Source of the DNA: Bufo bufo
Taxonomy: Eukaryota; Chordata; Amphibia; Anura; Bufonidae
Length of the DNA: 64,000 nt
Assembly (NCBI RefSeq): GCF_905171765.1
Contig: NC_053391.1
Span: 109,156,644-109,220,643 of the forward strand
Reading direction: 5' to 3'
The position numbers and the translations under genes were made by a program. The number at the start of each line of letters is the position of its first letter. The first letter of the stretch is position 1. The notes below the pieces were generated by a model. The model saw nothing but the letters and a program-made list of their open reading frames with translations. It had not been told where the DNA came from and did no database searches. Shown here piece by piece: positions 55,644 through 64,000 of this stretch.

Positions 55644-57106
55644 TATATCATGCATGGAACCATAACACAAACCCCTATGTAAACAATAGAACGCCACACA
55701 AAATTGTAAGCAATAATTTTATTCTAACATGTGGACATATACATATGACATAAATGATAAAAAACATATACTGAAAAGAGTGCGAGGATATGAAGAAAAG
55801 ATCCCTCCAACCACATGGACAGATGCTCATCAATAATGAGGCTCAACAGTCACAGTGGTGTATGATAAACACAGGCCCATAATACTGAAATTGATAGGTG
55901 CCAAACGGCATCCTCCAAGAGACATATCACTGAAGACATCAGCAGTAAACCCACAACGGGAACTGCCAAGTCAACCAAATATAGACTGAGAGCTATAATG
56001 CAAAAAGATAATACAGACCTAGATTAGAGGGAACGGCCCAACGTCCGTTTCGCAGTCGTGCTTTTTCACAGGGCACACGGGAGGCCGCACCACTTGACCA
56101 ATCACATGATACGGCCTAATGCATGGGAAGCAGCATCACGCAGCAGTCACATGATCGTCAATGGTTAAATCTACATAGTGGCTGAAAACAAATGTAAAGT
56201 AAGTTAACCCCTTGTAACTATCAAAAAGCCCCCAAAAACCATCTATTACAATCACGTACAATCTCATCACATAAAAGCACATACAAATAGGGGGCACATC
56301 GCCTAATACATTATTCATATAAAAAGCATCCTCATATTACAAAATCCTTTGCAATATTAATAAACAATAAATCACAATATATATAAAACGTGATATAATA
56401 TGAATACATAAATGACGTGAAAAACAGTGTAACGCATGATTACATAATACAATAAAATAGAATAAAAGTACTAATACTTTTTCATATGTGAGTGAGACAG
56501 TGAAAGTGAAGTGCACAAATTAAAATCATGCTAAAAACAGAAACAGGCAAGACAAAGTGCAAGAGTGCAACAAGTGCTAAAGTGCAAGTACTAGACCGTG
56601 GTGCAAAGTGACCACCAAAATAAAGTGACAATTCAATTATATATAATGTACATGGTCTAATAGTCGTACAAAATAAGGACTATTATTCAAAGTAGGGGGG
56701 AGGCAAGGGAAGGCAAGAGCCACAATTGATGAGTACACCATTCCGTCAGAGTCCATGATCATGAACATGGATGTCAATGTCCTATAACACCATACTCCAA
56801 TAGAAACAGTTACATTGTCTGATGGGCATACAAAATAAGGTATATTATTCAAAACGAGGGGGAAGCAAAGGGGGGGGGGGGGGGAAGAGCCACAGCTGAT
56901 AAATACAGCATTCCATCAAAGTCCATAATCTCAGATGTAGATGTCCATGTCCTGTATCATAAACACTATACTCCAATGAGAACAGTTACATAGGTCATCA
57001 TCCATAGGCGGATATAATTCCAAAGGGCTACCAGGAAATTACTAAAGGGGGATAAGACAGATAGATATGTATGAGATAAACACCAGGTACAGTTGGAACC
57101 CAAATA
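55644..57106 (-). repeat. PLE4 3' UTR with degenerate hammerhead and tandem duplication
   Basis: No coding. A hammerhead-like motif lies at 56,076-56,035 (minus): GUGCCC, UGUGAAA, AGCACGACUGC, GAAAC, GGACGUU, GGGC. GCCC pairs with GGGC, but the core is UGUGAA instead of CUGANGA. A unit of about 170-180 bp is duplicated at about 56,648-56,815 and 56,816-57,000 (both with ACAAAATAAGG and AGAGCCACA). A G-run of about 15 lies near 56,870. Confidence 0.55.
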
Positions 57107-57108
57107 TA

Positions 57109-58662
57109 CAGTCCTGATCAAAAGTTTAAGACCACTAAAAAATGGCTAAAAAATCATATTTAGCATGGCTGGATCTTAACAAGGTTCCAAGTAGAGCTTC
57201 AACATGCAACAAGAAGAAATGGGAGTGAGACAAAACATTTTTTAAGCATTCAATTTAATGAAAACAACGAATAAACTGAAACAGGCTGTTTTTCAGCTGA
57301 TCAAAAGTTTAGGACCACACCTCCAAAAAAAAACTAAACCCCCCCCAAAACAGAAATCCAACTTCCAAACATGAACTCAGTAATGAGTAGCTCCGCCGTA
57401 ATTGTTTATCACTTCAAAAATTCATTTCGGCATGCTTGATGCAAGCGTTTCCATGAGGTGAGTGGGAACATTTCTGCAAGTGGTGAAGACGGCCGCACGA
57501 AGGCCATCTACTGTCTGGAACTGTTGTCCATTTTTGTAAACTTCCCTTGCCATCCATCCCCAAAGGTTCTCAATTGGATTTAGATCAGGGGAACATGCAG
57601 GATGCGCCAAAAGAGTGATGTTATTCTCCTGGAAGAAGTCCCTTGTCCTGCGGGCATTGTGTACTGTAGCGTTGTCCTGTTGAAAAACCCAGTCGTTACC
57701 ACACAGACGAGGGCCCTCAGTCATGAGGAATGCTCTCTGCAACATCTGGACATAGCCAGCGGCCGTTTGACGCCCCTGCACTTCCTGAAGCTCCATTGTT
57801 CCACTGAAGGAAAAAACACCTCAGATCATTATGGCGCCCCCTCCACTGTGGCGCGTAGAAAACATCTCAGGTGGGATCTGCTTGTCATGCCAGTAACGTT
57901 GGAAACCATCAGGACCATCAAGGTTAAATTTTTTCTCATCAGAGAATAAAACTTTCTTCCACCTTTGAATGTCCCATGTTTGGTGCTCTCTTGCAAAGTC
58001 CAAACGAGCAGTTCGGTGGCGTTCAAGGAGACGAGGTCTTTGAAGACGTTTTTTGTTTTTGAAGCCCTTCAGTCTCAGATGCCGTCTGATGGTTATCGGG
58101 CTGCAGTCAGCACCAGTAAGGGCTTTAATTTGGGTCGAGGATCGTCCAGTGTCTTGACGGACAGCCAATTGGATCCTCCGGCTCAGTGCTGATGAATTTT
58201 TTTTGGGTCTTCCACTTGACTTTTTTGTTCCACAACCCTCAGGATCATTTAAGAAATTCCAAATGACTGTCTTACTGCGTCCCACCTCAGCAGCGATGGC
58301 GCGCTGTGAGAGACCCTGCTCATGCAGTTCAACAACCCGACCATGTTCAAAAAGGGAGAGTTTTTTTGCCTTTGTCATCACAACGTGTGACTACCTGACA
58401 GAAAATGACAATGAATCCACATCTTTGCACAGATTTGGCCTTTTAAAGGCATGTGGTCCTAAAATTTGGATCAGCTGAAAAACAGCCTGTTTCAGTTTAA
58501 TCGTTATTTTCAATTAATTGAATGCTCAAAAAATGTTTTGTCTCACTCTCATTTCTTTGTGTTGCATGTTGAAGCTCTACTTGGATCCTTGTTTAGATCC
58601 AACAATGTAAAATATGATTTTTTACCATTTTTCAAGTGGTCTTAAACTTTTGATCAGGACTG
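57109..58662 (-). mobile_element. Tc1-like transposon C
   Basis: TA at 57,107-57,108; the right flank is AA instead of TA. Termini CAGTCCTGATCAAAAGTTTAAG and inverse. Full-length, about 1.55 kb. Confidence 0.9.
57377..58381 (-). pseudogene. Tc1-like transposase C, nearly intact
   Basis: A single minus frame of about 335 codons from 58,381 ([20 protein letters not shown]). The N-terminal half has two helix-turn-helix units ([32 protein letters not shown]). The catalytic half has [13 protein letters not shown] (Asp 1), VFQQDNATVHNA (Asp 2) and PACSPDLNPIENLWGW (last acid), ending NNYGGATHY. Only two stops interrupt it: a TGA near 57,818 where Trp is expected, and a TGA near 57,420 where Arg (CGA) is likely. 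No indel was seen. Confidence 0.9.
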
Positions 58663-59317
58663 AATAACAAATCAGAAGAACATAATACCAATAACCCAAC
58701 TGTTAAAAACTGATATTAAAAATGAATAACTTAACCAGTGGTCATCAAGATCCATAACAGCGGAGCACAAGGGAAACCTACAAAAAGGGAGCAAAACTAT
58801 TATTATAGTTCAAACCAAGTGGTGTCACGGACTTCAGGGTGTAAATCCACCGTGGCAGAATAACAGAAGAAAATGGAGCCGAAAAATGCCAGATAGTGAG
58901 TAATATAAAAGTAGACATTTATTATGTAGCAAAACACAAGTAAAAATGCAATTACATGCATATGATGCCGGAAAATCGGGACAGAAAGGAACAGGGAGCG
59001 CCACCCTGGAAGGGACACACTGGTCAGAAATACATAAATATAGAGGATCAAGTGGGGATGTATATGGTGTAATAACCTGCCCTAAGGTCATATACATGTA
59101 TATAATGAGAGGTGAGTCACTAATCAAACTGCAGAAAAAAACCAAAATGAAAAAATTGAATCTGAAATGGGTAAGAGAAGAGCAGCTATGGTGAATAGCC
59201 GCACTAAATGCAGACCTGGAGGTCAGTAAACATCCAGGAAAGAAGGAATCAAGGAATAGCCATGAAGTGTGACAACCAGGATGGCGCTACCCCTATCCAC
59301 AGTTGTGGACCCAGCGG

Positions 59318-60127
59318 TTACAAGAAAGCAGAAAAACCCAAATTTTCATTCAGGCCCCTGGGACGTAAGGTCCCCAGGGTCCAAATCCAGCGGCTTTCCC
59401 GTTGGGCTAGCCTCTTGGATATATTGCCAGCACGCAAATCTACCCGGATACAGTCAATACCCCTCACTTTGAGAAGCCTAGGGTTGCATGAGTGGAATTC
59501 TTTAAAGTGTCTAGCAAGGGGTTTGGAGGCCTCAACCTCCTCTAGATCCTGCGCCTTCAGAATGTCCCTCACATGCTCCCGCACGCGGGCCCTCAGCTCC
59601 CGTGTTGTCAAACCCACATAGATCATTGGGCACGGGCACCGAGCGTAATAAACCACCCGAGTGCTGGAGCATGTGAGGGATTGATTAATTCTGAACGTCC
59701 TAGTACCAGAGGAATTCGTAAATTCAAAGGAACGCTCCATGTTTGGACAAGCAGCGCACCCACCACATGGTCTGAAACCAGTCCTGGGACTACCCTGTCC
59801 GGCAAAAAGTTGTGGAACAGCCGGCTGTAGGTATCCTCTTACCAGACTATCACGCAGGGTATTAGCCCTGTGTGCCGTGACAAGGGGTCGTGGGGACATT
59901 AATTTTTCCAGGACTGGGTCCGTACACAAAATGGGCCAGTGTGTGGCCAGACAGTTCCTCATCTCATCCCAGTATGAGTGATAGGTGCTAATGAATCTGA
60001 GTTTTTTATCAGGTGCCCGTGTCTTTTTACTTTGTAACAATTGGGACTGGCACTGAGTTTTTGCACGCCAGTAGGCCCTTTTGATCGACCGGTGGCTATA
60101 GCCTCGCCTGAGGAACCGGTCCCTCAA
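59318..60127 (-). pseudogene. PLE3 protein, C-terminal part with GIY-YIG endonuclease
   Basis: A 269-codon frame. It starts RDRFLRRGYSHRSIKRAYW, the region after RT. Then come the Cys module CGGCAACPNM, the GIY-YIG core VVYYARCPCPMIYVGLTTREL with Arg downstream, and the terminus RPRGLNENLGFSAFL. It would nick the insertion site. It is out of phase with the RT frame by a short deletion near 60,170, where the conserved IP-GQFLR stretch seen in PLE2 is missing. Confidence 0.88.
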
Positions 60128-61425
60128 ATCACTGACCTGTTTCTCAAAAGTCGCATTGTCGGAACATATCCGCTCTTGGGATGTAGAGAGATTGCGTGTA
60201 GATACGCATTGACGGCCGTCTCCTTATGGAAAACATCAGTCCTAAGGTGACCACCGGTATCTCGGAACACTGATACATCCAGAAAGTCAACCCTTTGTTT
60301 ATGATGTAAATAGGTCAGTTTTATGTTTCTAGAATTGGTGTTCAATAATTTGAAAAAATCATGAAGCTGTTCCTCAGTTCCCTGCCAGATCAGAAAGACG
60401 TCATCTATGTACCGCGCCCATAAAATGGCGCGGTCCATGACGACGTGTCTGTCTGACAGGAATAAGTCCCTTTCCCACAGCCCCAGAAACAGGTTGGCGT
60501 ATGCCGGCGCACACGCCGCCCCCATAGCTGTCCCCTGGAGCTGCAGGAAAAAGGACCCGTTAAAAGAAAAAAAGTTCCTCATAAGAACAAACCTGAGGAG
60601 TTGTAGCAAAAAGGATGCAAAGTCCCCCGGTAGGTTGCTGGTGGAGAGAAAAAACTCCACTGCTCGCAACCCATCTACATGTTGGATACTAGTGTAGAGG
60701 GACTCTACATCGCAAGTTACCATGATGTTATCCTCATCCAAACTAATTCCCTGTATCCTCTGTAAGAAATCAGAAGTATCTCTGACATACGATGGCATGG
60801 TTTCCACAATGGGCTTTAAATGAAAATCCAAAAGTTTGCAAACATTTTCTACCATGCTATTGCACCCCGATATGATGGGCCTACCTGGGGGTACTAAGGC
60901 ATTCTTGTGGACCTTAGGTAAAAGGTACAGGGTTGGAATAGATGGTTCCTGAATAATAAGAGCCTCATACATCTGTTTGGATATGATATTCTTTTCCAGA
61001 CCAGTGTCCAAAATTTCCATGAGCTCACCTCTGAAAGAAATGGAAGGATTAAAAGTAAGTTTTTTGTAACAAATGGAGTTGTTTAATTGTCGATATGCCT
61101 CTGCCAAATACATGCTCCGTGGCCAAACCACCAGGTTCCCCCCCTTGTCAGCCGGCTTGTAGATCACATCATTGAGGCCTTTGAGTTTTTGAAGGCTCAG
61201 CCATTGGTCCCTGTCAAGATTGTCACGTCGGATAGACGTCGGGATTTGTTCAAAATCCCTACTGACCATCTTGACGAAGAGATCTATCGCCGGACACAAT
61301 GACAAGGGAGGGAACTTTGCAGATTTTTTCCTTATCTCCGAGGGAATTGTACTAATAGCATTGGCAACTGGTCCGACTTGTTCAGCTAATAGGTCCTCCA
61401 GAACACGTAGAGCCTGCTGCTCATC
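60124..61425 (-). pseudogene. PLE3 reverse transcriptase
   Basis: The minus frame covers the full RT: YKPADKGGNLVVW, LPKVHKNALVPPGRPII, DVESLYTSIQ (catalytic Asp), LQGTAMGAACAPAYANLFLG, ARYIDDVFLIW (YIDD at about 60,417-60,397) and FLDVSVFRDTGGHL. The frame is continuous with the N-terminal part except for one TAG at 61,426. PLE RTs are related to telomerase. Only that stop and the downstream frameshift disable it. Confidence 0.9.
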
Positions 61426-62272
61426 CTAAATGTCGAGGACCCCAATGGAGTCGGACCTCGCATGCCACCTCTTCATCATCAGGGACCGCCCAAAAAGTTG
61501 CAGGTCCTTGATGGCGGTAAAACGATCAAATCTGCAACTAGGTGCATACGAAAGGCCTTTCTCTAATAGAGAGATATCTATATCAGAAAAGCTATGACCC
61601 GACAGATTAATTACCTTAGGTTCATTAGCTGGCCCTTTCGAATTCGCAGACGACTCAGGTTGTCTTTTTCTCCCAGGTCCCTTTCCCTGTTCCATCTTTC
61701 TCCTATACCGGGTCAGGCGGACGGGGTTGGTACCGTGTGACTGAGAGTCTCCGGCAGATGATACGGAAGACACCGAAGCCGATCGGCTACGGGACCGGGA
61801 CCTATTATTGTTGTTCGGTCCTTTATTTTTCCATTTGTACACACGATTTTGTTGTGCGTCACTGCTTTCCCCTTGCAAATTTCTGGATCTTTGTTTCCTG
61901 GATCTCTTTTTCCCAAACTGGATATTTGGTATCCAGTTGTTCTTGGAAACTTTTCAGGTTGGCTGTACTGCAGTCACTCAATAAACGTGCCTGTAGCAGA
62001 TCAATTTCGCTATCCATCTGTTCCAAACTTTTTTTATTATGACCAATCAAGAGCTCAATGAAACAAAAGGAGCTTTGATTACAGATTTCCTCCCATTTGG
62101 AGACGAACATGTCGTCCTCTATGGGAAAGGAGGGGAAGACTTGTATCCTAAGGCCACGGGGAATAAGGCCCCTCTGGAGATATTTTTCCAGAAAGGCCTT
62201 TTGTCCACCATGTGCGTGCTCTCTTGTGCAATAGTAGTTGTAGTGAATTCTGGGTTTCCTTAATTGAACCAC
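61426..62272 (-). pseudogene. PLE3 N-terminal region
   Basis: Two frames. 62,272-61,859 begins near the inverted copy and holds YLQRGLIPRGLRIQ and a helical segment (LIGHNKKSLEQMDSEIDLL). 61,878-61,426 has an Arg/Ser-rich stretch (SRSRSRSASVSS) and KVINLSGHSFSDIDISLLEKG, a block that precedes RT in PLEs. A frameshift near 61,865 separates them. A proper ATG is not evident, so some 5' sequence may be missing. Confidence 0.75.
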
Positions 62273-62945
62273 CGCTGGGGCGCTACCTGGTTGTCACACT
62301 TCTGGTCTATTTTTGGTGAGTCCCTCCTGCATGGCTATTCCTTGATTCCTTCTTTCCTGGATGTTTACTGACCTCCAGGTCTGCATTCAGTGCGGCTATT
62401 CACCATAGCTGCTCTTCTCTTACCCATTTCAGATTCTATTTTTTCATTTTGTTTTTTTTCTGCAGTTTGATTAGTGACTCACCTCTCATTATATACATGT
62501 ATATGACCTTAGGGCAGGTTATTACACCATATACATCCCCACTTGATCCTCTATATTTATGTATTTCTGACCAGTGTGTTCCTTCCAGGGTGGAGCCGTT
62601 TCTTCCCTCCCTGTTCCTTTCTGTCCCCTGTTTTTCCGGCATCATATGCATGTAATTGCATTTTTACTTGTGTTTTGCTACATAATAAAAGTCTACTTTT
62701 ATATTACTCACTATCTGGCATTTTTCGGCTCCATTTTCTTCAGTTATTCTGCCATTGTATTCGGGAGCTTGTGCCGAGTTATTTATCAGGGTTTTTTATT
62801 TATTTTTTGGATATATTGGGTGGGCACTGTTCCCCCTTCCTCACTCTCCAAACCCCTGGGGTCTCTTTTTTTGTTTTCTGTAAATCCACCGTGTTTCACG
62901 TTGAGCAAGAAGCCTTTTCCAATTACCGCCCCTTGGGGCGAATTA

Positions 62946-63800
62946 ATTCCCAAAATTTATACATGGACCTTTGGTGCCATCTGGTGATAGAATAGAGTTA
63001 AGGAATCTATTACGAAATAGGTAGGAGGTACTATTCGTGATATCACTAATTGTAGATTAACCTGGCCTCTCCCATTTTCTGAATGGGATAAAAAGGTTAG
63101 GTGAACTGACAGATGATCATCAGCATTATCAGCTCTTTGAGGAGAAGGTCTCTGAGAATCATCTTCCTGATCTCAATCTGATCCACCTACCTGAGGGAAT
63201 CATCCACCTATCCGATTGACTACTTATCCAGCTATTGGTGGCAGAGGAGATAGGACTTCTGGAATTATAGTTCTGAACATTGAAATTGATTTCTACTAGC
63301 CGATACACTGGTATAGTATCAATTTGCCTATATTTTGTAGGAAATTTAATATAATATATATCTATATATATTCAATTAACCATACTTTGTGTATAGTATC
63401 TGTTTTGGAATAAGGCTGGGGTGTAACTGCAGTATCATTCTAAACCTTGCACCAATCCAGTGAGATTGTAAATATACTGGTGAGAACACGGTATCATCTC
63501 TAAGGAACTGAGTTCAGTTCTAGGCCTGTATGGTTGGTTATGTATATATATCTGTATAGATAAAAGATGAAATACGGTATATGCCAGATTTGGGTTTAGT
63601 CTGATATCTGTCGGCTGAGAGAAATCACATATCAAAATGCTTTAAATATAATTGGAGGTATCATCATAATAAGGCATTGTAGGGGATATATATATACTCT
63701 AGATTACTTTGACTTTCTTAAAATTTGCACATCATTGATTGAATTCCATTTGTCACCAAATTTTTTTTAAATTAGTTTGCACTGTATTATTGTTATTTAA

Positions 63801-63831
<31 letters not shown>

Positions 63832-64000
63832 TATTTTTTTATTTACCGCTGCCTTCTTTTTGTCGTCTAACAGCGCAGATCACAAGCTCTCTTCAGCTTG
63901 GTATTTATGATAATAGGTTAGAATCTCCTCCTTTACAGATTCTAATTTATTCACATAAATAATATAGACTGTTAAAGTGTTAATCGGAGACAGCATAAAT
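62946..64000 (+). repeat. 3' LTR of the ERV-like element, second part (runs off the window)
   Basis: Direct copy of 39,160-40,250 (ATTCCCAAAATTTATA onward) with small indels, for example a shorter CCATCC run and a shorter AT microsatellite near 63,350. It includes the GCTGCCTTCTTTTTGTCG block. The window ends just before the expected LTR terminus. Confidence 0.88.

Larger units (their letters stand above)
58855..62878 (-). mobile_element. PLE3: nearly complete Penelope-like element inside PLE4
   Basis: The 15-bp TSD TGTAAATCCACCGTG lies at 58,840-58,854 and 62,879-62,893. The 3' end of the main copy abuts the left TSD. An inverted copy of the 3' UTR (58,855-59,290) sits at 62,282-62,755, followed by about 123 bp of extra DNA before the right TSD. 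The coding region is about 2.95 kb. Confidence 0.9.
53129..62938 (-). mobile_element. PLE4: 5'-truncated Penelope-like element inside the 3' LTR
   Basis: CGAATTA at 53,122-53,128 and 62,939-62,945 flanks it where the LTR is split. On the minus strand a C-terminus reading RETRWIY, then TPLGLN, is visible when 62,938-62,879 is continued at 58,839, across the PLE3 insertion. The 3' UTR then runs to 53,129 and contains three Tc1 elements and a degenerate hammerhead. Confidence 0.7.

Noticed and set aside
1..64000. tRNA, rRNA and snRNA genes
   Set aside because: No cloverleaf with A and B boxes or rRNA-like sequence was recognised by eye. A tRNAscan or Infernal run would be needed for certainty.

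Overview
The window looks like vertebrate, almost certainly amphibian (frog), nuclear DNA. It is AT-rich and intron-bearing, and nearly all of it consists of nested transposable elements. The families are typical of frog genomes: CR1-type LINEs, Penelope-like elements (PLEs) with GIY-YIG domains and hammerhead ribozymes, Kolobok, Tc1/mariner, hAT, Harbinger-like foldback MITEs, BEL/Pao and an ERV-like LTR element. I found no convincing host protein gene, rRNA, tRNA or CRISPR array. Coordinates come from reading the sequence by eye, so element edges are accurate to a few bases only where a target-site duplication (TSD) is quoted.

Layout. 1-1,100: a hammerhead-bearing PLE scrap and a foldback MITE. 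1,270-5,660: decayed BEL/Pao retrotransposon on the minus strand, plus a candidate LTR. 6,097-19,779: one 13.7-kb Kolobok DNA transposon. It has inverted ends of about 1.5-2.2 kb, each made of a promoter-like terminal block and an array of about 104-bp palindrome-rich repeats. It holds a THAP-type transposase gene (plus strand, split by a nearly intact CR1 LINE), a 212-bp tandem repeat resembling duplicated cassette exons, and a second, convergent minus-strand gene with intact exons for a domain resembling the cytosolic ballast (C-terminal) domain of the P2X7 receptor. 20,560-23,500: frog-type repeat carrying a 976-bp Harbinger-like palindrome. 23,929-30,419: non-autonomous hAT element (8-bp TSD) carrying a TTAA foldback MITE and a 4.5-kb palindromic PLE. 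30,430-36,450: mostly unassigned DNA with MITE fragments, possible CTCF sites and an inverted PLE remnant. 36,453-38,590: a Tc1 element and a Harbinger-like MITE. About 38,608-64,000: an ERV-like LTR element (LTR, tRNA-Gln-type primer site, gag, second LTR) broken by nested insertions.

Nesting in the last region. PLE2 (41,000-50,627) sits in gag and itself holds a CR1-like LINE (46,955-50,189). A hammerhead-bearing element lies between gag and the 3' LTR. The 3' LTR is split by PLE4 (53,129-62,938), which holds three Tc1 elements and a nearly complete PLE3 (58,855-62,878). PLE1, PLE2 and PLE3 share one architecture: a 14-15 bp TSD, the main copy ending exactly at one TSD, a 5'-truncated inverted copy of its own 3' part, then 70-125 bp of extra DNA before the other TSD.

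The most interesting object is the Kolobok element. Both terminal repeats carry the same promoter-like block (CCAAT, a TCTCGCGAGA palindrome and a 5' splice donor) pointing inward. The left one could drive the transposase and the right one the ballast-domain gene. The transposase is disrupted, but the ballast-domain exons remain open and join in phase.
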